64,000 nucleotides of DNA from Rhodococcus sp. CH91 (GTDB lineage: Bacteria; Actinomycetota; Actinomycetes; Mycobacteriales; Mycobacteriaceae): NCBI RefSeq assembly GCF_022554085.1, contig NZ_JAKFYR010000001.1, forward strand, positions 620,001-684,000, read 5' to 3'. The notes under the pieces were generated by a model that had not been told where the DNA came from, did no database searches, and saw only the letters and a list, made by a program, of their open reading frames with translations. A program made the position numbers and the translations under genes. Below are positions 7,932 through 16,299 of the stretch, one piece after another (the stretch's first letter is position 1; every line of letters begins with the position of its first letter).

Positions 7932-9113
7932 TCATCGGACGCTCCGTTCGGTGTTGTCCGGGCGGGCCCCGGTGTTCGACGGATGCCTGCCGCCTCGGGG
8001 GAAACCGACAGCTCCCGGTCTCAGGGCCTCGACCCGAAGGCCTGCCATCGCGGCTTTCAGTCCGAGATCCTTGATCGTCGAGGCGATTCGGCCGGAATAG
8101 GCCTGTTCCTTCGGGGTGTCGTCCCGCTCGTGGAACTGGACAACGCCCACGCGTCTCCCCAGGCTCACACCGACGCCGTTGAACCCGAAATCGAGGTTTG
8201 CGGGTTCCTCACCGGCGATACGGCTGAGGACAGTGTCGGCTGCCGCGAGTCCCATCGGGAGTGCGGACTGGCATGCCATCCGCACCGGCTCTCCCGACGG
8301 TGCCGCGCAATCGCCGGCGGCGATCACACGGTCGGTGTCGATGCTGGTCAGCGTTTCGTCGGTGAGAAGACGGCCGAGTGCGTCCGTGCTGAGCCCACTC
8401 GACCGGGCGAGTTCGGGAACGCCGAATCCGGCGGTCCAGACGGTGATCGCACTCTCGAGGGCGGTGTTGTCGTCCAGAGTGAAGCCGTCGGGCCCGACCC
8501 GAGTGACGCGCGCGTTCTCGATGACCTCGACCTGTAGGTCCTCGAGCCGCTCGTAGGTTGCGGCACGCGCTTTCTCGGACAGCATCGGGCCGATGACACC
8601 GCTGCACACGAGACGCACTCGATGCCCCGGTTCAGCCAGCTCGCCGGCCGTTTCGAGCCCGGTGAGCCCGGAGCCGACCACCGTGACCACGGAGTCGTGG
8701 TCGAGGCCGGCCAGTGCGAACTTCAGTCGCTCGGCATGCTCGAATTCGGCCACCGGGAAGGCGAATTCCTCGACGCCGGGGGCGGTGGACCGTCTCGTGG
8801 CGGTACTTCCGACGGCGTAGACGAGGTAGTCGTAGTCGACTGTTCCGCCGGAAGCGAGATGGACGGTGCACGTGCCGGGTTCGATGCGGGTCGCGGTATC
8901 TACCAGAAGGTCGACTCCTTTCGCCAGAAGTGTGCGGTAGTCGCCGGACGCATGGTGGTTGCCGAGTGCGAACTGGTGCAGTCGGGTTCGCTGGACGAAG
9001 TGCGGCCGGGGATTGACGACGGTGACCGCAGCCTTCCTGCTCATGCGGTTGGCCGCGACCGTTCCGGCGTATCCGCCGCCGATGACGACGACACGGGGGC
9101 GTGTTGTGGACAT
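7932..9113 (-). CDS. FAD-dependent pyridine-nucleotide oxidoreductase (NDH-2-like)
   Basis: A 393-residue flavoprotein with two Rossmann motifs, VVVIGGGYAG near the N-terminus and VVGSGLTGLE near the middle, and the late FAD contact IAAGDCA. Overall it resembles type II NADH dehydrogenases or AIF-like reductases, but lacks an obvious membrane-anchoring C-terminus. The reverse-strand RBS GGAGAAGAC fixes ATG 9113; the open frame extends 15 codons upstream. It lies directly downstream of the ECF41 sigma factor gene and is probably its target or partner: oxidoreductases commonly neighbour ECF41 sigma factors. Confidence 0.82.
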   Translation of the reverse strand: MSTTRPRVVVIGGGYAGTVAANRMSRKAAVTVVNPRPHFVQRTRLHQFALGNHHASGDYRTLLAKGVDLLVDTATRIEPGTCTVHLASGGTVDYDYLVYAVGSTATRRSTAPGVEEFAFPVAEFEHAERLKFALAGLDHDSVVTVVGSGLTGLETAGELAEPGHRVRLVCSGVIGPMLSEKARAATYERLEDLQVEVIENARVTRVGPDGFTLDDNTALESAITVWTAGFGVPELARSSGLSTDALGRLLTDETLTSIDTDRVIAAGDCAAPSGEPVRMACQSALPMGLAAADTVLSRIAGEEPANLDFGFNGVGVSLGRRVGVVQFHERDDTPKEQAYSGRIASTIKDLGLKAAMAGLRVEALRPGAVGFPRGGRHPSNTGARPDNTERSVR

Positions 9114-9214
9114 GTCTTCTCCGATCCGTTCGGTGGCTCTGTCGGGAGCCCTCGTCATTCAGGACCGGACAGCCACGTCGTGTGTGACATGCCGTGCCGA
9201 ACAATCGGGAGGAT

Positions 9215-10132
9215 TCAGGGTCGTTGCAGGTCGCGGAGTTTCTGGGCGAGCACGCGCACATCGGCCACTTGTCCCAGGTGGGCGAGCTTGTCCGGGTTGA
9301 TCAGCACCCGGACCGCGCCGATCTTCCCGTCCGTCACGTCGAACGTCATGACCTGCACGATCGCGCTGTCGGCGTCCCGCACGATGAGGCCGGGGAGCCT
9401 GTTGATCTCGTGGGGTTCGAGCACCATGCCGAGCTGGACCATGGGTGAGACGAACGAGGCCAGCAACCGCATGACCTTTTCGCCGCCGACCACGACCTTG
9501 CGGACGGCGGGTGCCTTGCCACCGCTGTCGGCGACGAGCTGCACATCGGCGGCCAACAGGTCGCGCAGGGCGTCGACGTCGCCGTCCTGGAACGCCGTGA
9601 GGAAACGAGCGGTGAGCTGTTCGTGTGCCTGCGGATCGGTGTCGAACCGCGCCGAACCCTGATCGACGTGCCGTCGTGCCCGCACGGCGAGTTGTCGGCA
9701 CGCTGCGTCGGAGCGGTCGACGATCTCGGCGATCTCCGAGAAGCCGAATCCGAATGCTTCGCGCAACACGAAGACGGCTCGTTCGAGCGGACTGAGACGT
9801 TCGAGTAGCACGAGGGCTGCCGTCGAGATCGATTCCCGCAGTTCGGCCGAGCGCGCCGGGTCGTTGTACGGCTCTTCGAGTATCGGTTCCGGCAGCCACT
9901 CGCCTACATATCGTTCGCGCCGCGCCCGCGCCGATTCGAGCATGTTGATCGATACCCGGGTGACGACGGTGGACAGGAATGCTCGGGCCGAATTCGGTTC
10001 GACGCCGGATGTTTCGTATCGCACCCAGGTGTCTTGCACGGCGTCCTCGGCCTCGGTCACGCTCCCGAGGATGCGGTAGGCGATGGCGAACAACAGTGGA
10101 CGCAGGTTTTCGAACTCTTCGACGCCGGTCAC
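9215..10132 (-). CDS. sigJ: ECF41-family RNA polymerase sigma factor (SigJ-like)
   Basis: A 305-residue sigma factor. Sigma region 2 is at about 10-70 (ILGSVTEAEDAVQDTWVRY), region 4 at about 110-165 (LSPLERAVFVLREAF), and a SnoaL/NTF2-like domain forms the last 100 residues. The C-terminal NPDKL motif and an SGGK variant of the DGGGR motif are hallmarks of ECF41, in which the fused domain takes the place of a separate anti-sigma factor. No anti-sigma gene is present nearby. The downstream flavoprotein gene at 7932-9113 is in the same direction with a 100-base gap. Confidence 0.88.
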   Translation of the reverse strand: MTGVEEFENLRPLLFAIAYRILGSVTEAEDAVQDTWVRYETSGVEPNSARAFLSTVVTRVSINMLESARARRERYVGEWLPEPILEEPYNDPARSAELRESISTAALVLLERLSPLERAVFVLREAFGFGFSEIAEIVDRSDAACRQLAVRARRHVDQGSARFDTDPQAHEQLTARFLTAFQDGDVDALRDLLAADVQLVADSGGKAPAVRKVVVGGEKVMRLLASFVSPMVQLGMVLEPHEINRLPGLIVRDADSAIVQVMTFDVTDGKIGAVRVLINPDKLAHLGQVADVRVLAQKLRDLQRP

Positions 10133-10287
10133 GTCGGCCCCTCCCGTAGACCCGTGCTTCGATCACAGCACTCCACGTGGGGTTCGTGCAACGACGACAA
10201 GTGCGGTCCCGGAAAGAGGACGCCCTGCGGGCGACTGCGCTCGACCGATCGGAGACCCTTCGGGTCCCTGAGTCGTCGTCCCCTTCC

Positions 10288-10440
10288 TCAAGGCTGCCCG
10301 GTCGCCATACCCCGATAGACCGTCTCGGCCAGCACGGATAGCCCCACGTCGCGGAGGACGTGCGGCTCGCACTGGACCCGGCCGTTCGTGTCGACCCGCA
10401 CGATCGGGTGCTCCACCACCAGCTGTGGAGACGAGGGATA
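10288..10440 (-). pseudogene. C-terminal-like coding fragment, no start codon in place
   Basis: Read on the minus strand, a frame ending at 10288 gives about 50 residues that look like real protein with GC-rich wobble positions (for example VVEHPIVRVDTNGRV and VGLSVLAETVYRGMATGQP). Upstream the frame stays open but becomes Arg/Ser-rich and non-protein-like, and no ATG or RBS is in place; the only start candidates are tandem GTG codons near 10415. It may be the remains of a truncated gene or a short ORF of about 45 codons. Family not recognised. Confidence 0.3.
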
Positions 10441-10593
10441 CTGGTGCCCAGTCGGTTTCGAGACAGGGAACGGCCCCGGCTCGCAGCGTCGGTGCGCTGA
10501 CGTCGGACTGTGGGAGACGAGCGACGAGCTGCGTCGACGCGCCTCGGCTACCGGAACGGCCCTCGTGCGCGACGATGCAGGCGAAACACCTCG

Positions 10594-10623
10594 AGCCCTC
10601 CGATCACGGTGGATCGGAGGGCT
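10594..10623. terminator. perfect 12-bp hairpin, probable factor-independent terminator
   Basis: AGCCCTCCGATC and GATCGGAGGGCT form an uninterrupted 12-bp stem with a six-base loop. There is no T-run, which is common for actinobacterial terminators. It lies about 285 bases downstream of the VOC gene that ends at 10908 and is transcribed leftward. Confidence 0.5.
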
Positions 10624-10907
10624 GGAAAGTCAGGACGTCGGGTGTGAACCCGGGGGAGCGGGTGTGCGGCGGCCGGCGCGGACGAATGCGCTCGCGGCTC
10701 GTTGCTGGAATACGCCTCTCGAAGGCGTGTGGATAGACTCCACCCTACGGTGCATGACAGGTTCCTTCTGTCGTGTGCCCAGACCCCGGTCCGGTGTTGG
10801 CGCACCTGCCGGGGTCGACCCGTATTCAGGTCGGTGCAGGGATGGTCGCACGTGTGTGCGAAGCCGTCAACCGCATCGTGCAGTTCCCTGCGGATGGGCC
10901 GGCTCCG

Positions 10908-11294
10908 TCAGTGGAACTGCTCGAACATGATCTCGTAACCGTCGGGATCGAGACCGTAGAAGATGTGCGCCCAGCCGACGTCTTCTGGTTCGAGAGTGAC
11001 CGGAAGGCCTTCCCGGCGCCACAGTTCTCGTACGGCGTCGATATCGGCGGTAGGAACGACCAGGACGAACCCGTAGCCGAGTGGGCCGCTGCGAGACAAT
11101 TCACCGCGCTGCTCGTCGTGATAGCCGTGAGCGAACCGGCTCGACAACATCAGCCAGGTGTGACCGAATGTCAGATAACGCATTCCGGGCTGGTTCTCCT
11201 GGGGAATCTGCTTGAACCCCAGCGCAAGGTACAGCGCACAGGAACGATCCACATCGGATACTCGCAGCCCCACCTTCAGTTGCCTGGCAGTCAT
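10908..11294 (-). CDS. VOC-family (glyoxalase/bleomycin-resistance-like) protein
   Basis: A 128-residue protein starting LKVGLRVSDVDRSCALYLALGF and ending HIFYGLDPDGYEIMFEQFH, a single VOC module with the usual C-terminal Glu. ATG 11294 is preferred because it begins directly before the fold; an ATG at 11306 and a longer frame to 11363 exist without better RBS evidence. It faces the DUF218 gene divergently. Role unknown; resistance or detoxification is common for such singletons. Confidence 0.75.
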   Translation of the reverse strand: MTARQLKVGLRVSDVDRSCALYLALGFKQIPQENQPGMRYLTFGHTWLMLSSRFAHGYHDEQRGELSRSGPLGYGFVLVVPTADIDAVRELWRREGLPVTLEPEDVGWAHIFYGLDPDGYEIMFEQFH

Positions 11295-11529
11295 GGCCGG
11301 CACCATATCGTGCTGAGCAGACTGCTGCAGCGACGTTCTGTTCCACTTCGGTCGAGGTTCCACACCCGATCGTGCGAACTCCCGGATCGGTCGTCTTGTT
11401 TGTGGTCCCTACTGTCCGGATCGGGATCCGTGACGTTTCCCCGGACTCGAACCGCTGGCCTGCGAGCGTGAGAAACGGGTGGCACACTGCGGCACGGCCG
11501 ACATCCGACCACGCCCCGGAAGGGAACGC

Positions 11530-12153
11530 ATGAAGGTTGTACGACGAACAGTGGTGACGACAGCGATCGTGGCGACAGCCGTCTTGGGGCTCTCGACAGG
11601 GCCCGCAACGGCGGTCCCTGCAGCGGATACCGTTGTGAACGGCATACTGTCCGTCACCCCGCTGTGCCAGGGGACGATCGATGAATTGATCATCTTGTGC
11701 ACCGAATTGGAGAAGCTGACACCGGCCTTTCCGGTGATGCTCGACCTGAATCCGAGAGGCACCCATCTCGTCGTACTCGGGGCCGGGCTCACTGACGACG
11801 GAAGGATCCGTCCGGTCCTCGAAGAACGACTCGAAGCGGCTCTTCGTGCAGCGCATCGCTACCCGGAATCGCCGATCGTCGTCACCGGTGGTGTGCCGCG
11901 TAAGGGTGTCACCGAAGCCCGTGCCATGAAGGAGTGGCTGGTGGCCCGAGGGATACCTCCCGAGCGCATCACCGAGGAATCGCAGTCCTCTTCCACCGTC
12001 GAGAATGCCCGCTACACGAACGACGTGTTGCTCCAACGTCGAGCAACGGGTGCTGTGCTCGTGACCAACCGCGACCATCTCGCGCGCGCGATGATCAATT
12101 TCCGTCAGGCCGTCGACGCCCGCATTCCGGTCGCCGGAATCGTCGCGGCATGA
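11530..12153 (+). CDS. secreted DUF218/YdcF-SanA family protein
   Basis: A 207-residue protein with a clear export signal: basic start MKVVRR, a hydrophobic stretch, then a cleavage-like GPATAVPA at about 25-32. The mature part has the DUF218 landmarks: HLVVLGAG, IVVTGG, a RAMKEWLVARGIP helix, SSSTVENA and VTNRDHLARA. DUF218 proteins such as SanA and YdcF affect envelope barrier function or bind nucleotides; precise activity is unclear. GGAAGGGAACGC precedes ATG 11530, so the frame upstream to 11479 is discounted. Confidence 0.8.
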   Translation: MKVVRRTVVTTAIVATAVLGLSTGPATAVPAADTVVNGILSVTPLCQGTIDELIILCTELEKLTPAFPVMLDLNPRGTHLVVLGAGLTDDGRIRPVLEERLEAALRAAHRYPESPIVVTGGVPRKGVTEARAMKEWLVARGIPPERITEESQSSSTVENARYTNDVLLQRRATGAVLVTNRDHLARAMINFRQAVDARIPVAGIVAA

Positions 12154-12168
12154 AGAGGCCGCGAGGTA

Positions 12169-12681
12169 TCAGATCTGTGAATTCGCCTTTCGCGTCAGCA
12201 GCTGGCTGATCTCCGAAACATTCTTGGTCAGTTCGAAATTGACCCACCCTGCCACGTCCCGGAGCGGCGTCTCCTCCGGCATGAGACCGACGATCGTCTT
12301 CTCGACATCTGTCGTCTCGAGGATCTCGACCCACTCCGTGCGAAGCGCTCGGATGCGGTCGACCGAACCTGACCACTCGTAGGCGTCGGGCCCGACGGCA
12401 GCTTCTCCACGGCAGACGCTGATCGTGTCGGACCACCACCACTCGATGTGCCAGAGCAACCACGCGACCGTGGTCTCGGGTAGGACGTCGGCGTTCTCGT
12501 CCGGCTGATCGGCGACGAAGCGCCCGTCGATCCGTCGGACACTCACGCAGTTCGAGGACGGCTCCCAATACAGAGCAGCGTCGTCGATGCGAGGCAGGAC
12601 ATGCTGGTCGGCGAAGAGCCAGACGAGATCGAGTTGCTTCAGCAGTGTGCGCGTAACCGGCGACGAGTCGGTCGAGGTCAT
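12169..12681 (-). CDS. DinB-like domain protein
   Basis: A 170-residue protein predicted to be a four-helix bundle of the DinB/mycothiol-dependent S-transferase superfamily, supported by LLKQLDLVWLFADQH near the start and TVAWLLWHIEWWWSDTI in the middle, where the His residues would bind metal. Many actinobacterial members are mycothiol transferases. The ATG at 12681 gives the expected N-terminus; the longer frame to 12828 is unlikely. It is a single gene, convergent with the DUF218 gene with only 15 bases between. Confidence 0.65.
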   Translation of the reverse strand: MTSTDSSPVTRTLLKQLDLVWLFADQHVLPRIDDAALYWEPSSNCVSVRRIDGRFVADQPDENADVLPETTVAWLLWHIEWWWSDTISVCRGEAAVGPDAYEWSGSVDRIRALRTEWVEILETTDVEKTIVGLMPEETPLRDVAGWVNFELTKNVSEISQLLTRKANSQI

Positions 12682-12869
12682 AGACACATGGTTCAGCACA
12701 GTTGTCCTCGGATCAAACAGGTTCCTGCGCGGGTTGTGCATGTGCGCCCGAACAGTTCCCTGTAGGTCACCACTCTTCTTCGGGAAGAGATCGGTGGGTA
12801 GGGTGCGGCGAGACAGCCGCACGATCACATCCCGAGGAAGGGTCAGGCCGCTCGCGGCCGAAGAACTCC

Positions 12870-14127
12870 ATGACAGATCTCGTTCGCGGTGAGAACACCA
12901 CCATCGGAACCGGAAGCGTCACCGTGTCGGTGTCGGGTACGAAGCAGGGAACCGTCGATCTGATGGTTTTCCAGCTCGGCGCCGACTCGCGCGTTCGGAA
13001 CGACGCCGACTTCGTGTTCTTCAACCAGCCGTCCTCACCCGGAAGGCGCGGTTCGCCTGGTTGCGGCGGATAGGCTCTCGATCGACCTCACGGCGGTGCC
13101 GGAAACGGTCGAGCGACTGTCTGTCGCCGTCGCACTCGACGACAGCGTCACCGGGAGTCTTGCGATGGTGACCGGCCTGGGTGTGGAGGTCGCGCATCCG
13201 GCCGGCACGACCTCTGCGAGGGCATTGGATCTGACGACGGAACGCGCCGCGGTGTTGCTCGAGATCTACCGCCGGAACGACTCGTGGAAGGTCCGTAACG
13301 TCTCCGCGGGCTGGGATGCCGGACTGTCCGCACTGGTGCGCGAACACGGCGTGCAGGTCGACGACGAGCCTGCCGCACCCGCCGCCGACCCGCACGGCGT
13401 GCGCACCGTGGCGGGGGAGGAGAAGCTCTCCCTCGAGAAGCGGCAGAAGCTCGACATGCGTAAGCGTGAAGTCGCGAAGGTGCTGCTCGACAAGGGTGCC
13501 CCCGGGGTGCGGGCGCGCGTGGTTCTCGTCATCGACAAGACCGGCAGCATGAATCGGGAGTACTCGAGCCGGCGCATCCACGAGGTCGTCGAACGTATGG
13601 TGCCGATCGCGGTGCAGGTCGACGACGACGGAAAGCTCGAGCCGTATCTGTATGCGAAGTCGTTCGCGCGGCTGCCCGATATCGTCGTCCACGAAGTCGA
13701 CACGTGGTCGTCGACCTATCTGCATCTGAACGGTACGCACGGTGGCATCGACTACTCGCGGATCGGTGGCGTCAACGACGAACTGCCGGTGATGAACGAG
13801 ATCATCGACTCGCTCGTCCCCGGATCGGCGATGCCGACCCTGGTGCTGTTCTTCACCGACGGTGGCTTCACCCAGAAACAGAAGATCGCCGATCTGATGA
13901 AGAGCGCCTCGGCGCTGCCGGCATTCTGGCAGTTCGTCGGACTGGGTAAAGCCAACTACGGTGTGCTCGAGCGGCTCGACACGATGTCGGGTCGCCGGGT
14001 CGACAACGCGGGTTTCTTCAGTGTCGACGATATCTCGCAGGTGAACGACGCCGAGCTGTACCGGCGCATGCTCGGCGAGTTCCCTGATTGGCTGAAGGCC
14101 GCGAAGAGCGCCGGGACCGTTGGCTGA
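12870..14127 (+). pseudogene. TerD-domain plus vWA-domain (TerF-like) protein, interrupted by a +1 frameshift near 13041
   Basis: From ATG 12870 the protein begins MTDLVRGENTTIGTGSVTV, a TerD N-terminus, up to FFNQPSSP at about 13040, then hits TAG at 13074 in that frame. Dropping one G at 13041-13042 (CCCGGAAGG read as CCC GAA GGC) continues without a break into EGAVRLVAADRLSIDL and the rest of TerD, then a vWA-like domain with VVLVIDKTGSMN, near the MIDAS-type DxTxS position, and FFTDGGFTQKQKI. The corrected protein would be about 418 residues. TerD/vWA proteins belong to tellurite- and stress-linked chemical-defence systems. The break could be a real inactivating mutation, programmed frameshifting or a sequencing error. 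Confidence 0.85.
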
Positions 14128-14134
14128 ACCCGCT

Positions 14135-14755
14135 CTACTGGGCCGGTGCGGCCACGCCGAGCGACAGCGCTCCCATGAACTTGGGGGTGTTGTCCTCGTA
14201 GAAGGTGTCGAGTTCGTGGATGTCGAAACCCGCGTCCCGGACGAGATCGGGAATCCGTCGTGTGAGATGACACCCGCCGGCGATCCTCTTCTGGATCGGT
14301 TCGAGCCGGTGCTGCCACCGCCGGACGTTCTCGTCCGGGGCGAGGCCGTGCTCGACGAAGTGCAGGGTGCCCCCCGGTGCGAGGACTCGCCGGACCTCGC
14401 GCAGGGCCGCGCCGGCATCGGGGATGGTGCACAGGGTCCACGTGGACAGGGCGCTGTCGAAGGTGTGGTCGTCGAACGGAAGTGCTTGGCCGTCGAGTCC
14501 GGACCTCTCGATCGGTATCCGCGATTCGGAGATGCGTGAGCGGGCGAGTTTCCATCCGAGATCGGCGGGTTCGACGGCGCTGACGGATTCGATCGTCGCC
14601 GGATAGTGGGGAACGTTGAGCCCGGATCCGAAACCGATCTCCAGTACGCGGCCGCCCAGGCCGGAGCACACCCGTCTGCGGGAGGTCTCGGTGAGCGACG
14701 ATCCGCATGCGACATTCACCAGGCGCGGTACGACGTGATCGTTGTAGAAGGCCAT
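14135..14755 (-). CDS. class I SAM-dependent methyltransferase
   Basis: A 206-residue methyltransferase. Motif I is VLEIGFGSGLNVPHYP, followed by an acidic residue in SAVEPADLG, LPFDDHTFDSALSTWTLCTIPD as the motif II/III region and EVRRVLAPGGTLHFVEHG as the post motif. GAGGGGA before ATG 14755 sets the start; a longer frame to 14830 is discounted. Small soluble methyltransferases of this kind act on small molecules or lipids; the substrate is not evident. It is convergent with the TerD-vWA gene, 7 bases apart. Confidence 0.8.
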   Translation of the reverse strand: MAFYNDHVVPRLVNVACGSSLTETSRRRVCSGLGGRVLEIGFGSGLNVPHYPATIESVSAVEPADLGWKLARSRISESRIPIERSGLDGQALPFDDHTFDSALSTWTLCTIPDAGAALREVRRVLAPGGTLHFVEHGLAPDENVRRWQHRLEPIQKRIAGGCHLTRRIPDLVRDAGFDIHELDTFYEDNTPKFMGALSLGVAAPAQ

Positions 14756-14981
14756 GGCAGTCCCCTCGCCTCGTGGCATACCGATCTGCTCGTTCCACTC
14801 CATCATGACACCCACGCCGCCGCAGCCCACTCCTCACCAGGACGCATCGTGGCGGTAGTCATCAGCCCCGAACAGGAACGAATTTCGGATCGAAGGGAAC
14901 CGAACGCCTCCCCCGCGCATCCAACCTTTCGGTGGACTCGACACGACCACCGGCGGGGTGTGTGAATCGGAGGGGGATGGG

Positions 14982-15332
14982 ATGACCCAGCAGTACCACA
15001 CGGCAGGATTCCGGAACGGCGACGTGGGGATGATCCCGCGTCCACCGATGCCCCCTCAGAACACCGGCTGGGCGGTCGCGTCGATCGTGTTCTTCTGGCC
15101 GCTGGCCTTCTCCGCCTTCGGTCACTCGGCGAAGGTATTCCCCTTGTGGAGCATGGGCGACTATGAAGGGGCACAACGCGAGTCGGATCAGGCCAAGAAA
15201 CTGGGCAAACTCGCACTGATCATCTGCGCTGTCCTCATTGTTCTGTTTATCGTCTTGTACGGCCTGATCATCGCGGTGGCGGTGGCGAACGTCGGCTCGG
15301 CACCGACGACGACGTACCCAGCCTACCGCTGA
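14982..15332 (+). CDS. CD225/dispanin-like small membrane protein
   Basis: A 116-residue protein with a Pro-rich N-terminus, then NTGWAVASIVFFWPLAFSAF, a polar loop with MGDYEGAQRESDQAKK, and a second membrane helix (LALIICAVLIVLFIVLYGLI). This two-helix layout with a conserved loop (AKKLGK) is typical of bacterial CD225/dispanin or interferon-induced-transmembrane-like proteins. GGAGGGGGATGGG precedes ATG 14982. Function in bacteria is unknown. Confidence 0.7.
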   Translation: MTQQYHTAGFRNGDVGMIPRPPMPPQNTGWAVASIVFFWPLAFSAFGHSAKVFPLWSMGDYEGAQRESDQAKKLGKLALIICAVLIVLFIVLYGLIIAVAVANVGSAPTTTYPAYR

Positions 15333-15340
15333 GAGAAGCA

Positions 15341-15385
15341 GGGGTTGCCGAGCGGTTTTGCAGGGGGAACTCGCTCGGCAACCCC
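15341..15385. terminator. bidirectional terminator between CD225-like gene and SDR
   Basis: GGGGTTGCCGAGCG and CGCTCGGCAACCCC form a perfect 14-bp stem around a 17-base loop, exactly between two convergent genes ending at 15332 and 15395. Confidence 0.8.
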
Positions 15386-15394
15386 GTCCTCGTC

Positions 15395-16234
15395 CTACTT
15401 CAGCGTGCTGCCCGCATCGACCGTGAGCGTGAGCCCGGTGACATAGCGGGCCTCGTCGGACGCCAGGAACAGCACGGCGTTGCTGATGTCCTCCGGCTCC
15501 ACCCACCCGATCGGCAGCACGTGCATGAACTGCGTGGCCACCTTCATGTCCTCCGGACCCGGGTTCTCCAGATCGGGACGGAACATCTTCATCGAGCCCT
15601 CGTTCATGAACATCGGCGTGTTCACATTCGTGGGATGCACCGTGTTGACCCGGATGAAATGCTGACCGAGTTCGACGGCGAAGGTGCGCATCAGGCCGAC
15701 CACGCCGTGCTTGGCGGCGATGTAGGGACCCATCGTGGGGTATGCCTTCAGGCCCCCGACGGAGCTCGTCAGGACGATGGATCCTCCGTTGCCGGCCGCG
15801 ATCATGTGTGGCACCGCAGCTTTGATCGACTTCCAGACACCGGACAGGTTGATGTCGAGCATCTCCTGCCAATCGAACTCGTCGGTTTCGTGGAGGGGCA
15901 CTCCTCCGGTACCGATTCCGGCATTGGCGACGACGATGTCGAGACGCCCGAGTTGCTCGACTCCGCCGGCGACCGCGGCCGCGACCGCATCGAAGTCGCG
16001 TACGTCCACCTGTGCCGACACGATCCGGCGGTTCAGGCCTTTGACGGCCTCGACGGTTTCGGCCATGTCCTCCGGGGTGGACGGCTCGATGAGCGCGTTC
16101 TCCCGGATCGGCCCGCAGATGTCGAGCGCGATGATGTCCGCGCCTTCCTGGGCCAGCCGGATCGCGTGGCTGCGTCCCTGCCCTCGTGCGGCTCCGGTGA
16201 CGAACGCGACCTTGCCTTCGACTCTTCCTGCCAT
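15395..16234 (-). CDS. mycofactocin-type short-chain dehydrogenase
   Basis: A 279-residue SDR with the glycine motif TGAARGQGRSHA, which is characteristic of the mycofactocin-coupled SDR family, plus NAG in VANAGIG, Ser in VLTSSVGG and catalytic YIAAK. The long insert after the second beta strand (about 40-65, DICGPIRENALIEPSTPED) is also typical of that family, whose members hold NAD non-exchangeably and pass electrons to mycofactocin. RBS GAGAGGTGATTC. It follows the P450 in an apparent ferredoxin-P450-SDR operon and probably oxidises the alcohol produced by the P450. Confidence 0.85.
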   Translation of the reverse strand: MAGRVEGKVAFVTGAARGQGRSHAIRLAQEGADIIALDICGPIRENALIEPSTPEDMAETVEAVKGLNRRIVSAQVDVRDFDAVAAAVAGGVEQLGRLDIVVANAGIGTGGVPLHETDEFDWQEMLDINLSGVWKSIKAAVPHMIAAGNGGSIVLTSSVGGLKAYPTMGPYIAAKHGVVGLMRTFAVELGQHFIRVNTVHPTNVNTPMFMNEGSMKMFRPDLENPGPEDMKVATQFMHVLPIGWVEPEDISNAVLFLASDEARYVTGLTLTVDAGSTLK

Positions 16235-16299
16235 GAATCACCTCTCAGGTCGGCATCGAATTGGTCATCGATGCGATAACTGCCGAATTCGTGTGTCGT

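Larger units (their letters stand above)
10133..10907. other. 775-base stretch without a confident gene
   Basis: No complete gene with an RBS and coding-like codon use is visible on either strand. The stretch holds a coding-like fragment on the minus strand (10288-10440) and a perfect hairpin at 10594-10623, listed separately. A short hairpin at 10712-10727 resembles an anticodon arm, but the surroundings do not fold as a tRNA. Confidence 0.5.

Noticed and set aside
10700-10745. tRNA-like arm (ACGCC/GGCGT with a TCTCGAA loop)
   Set aside because: No T33 in the loop, no matching acceptor stem, D-arm or T-arm around it, so not a tRNA gene.
13096-14127. Independent vWA gene starting at 13096
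   Set aside because: No RBS at this point and the sequence immediately upstream continues TerD homology in frame, so it is the 3' part of the frameshifted TerD-vWA gene.
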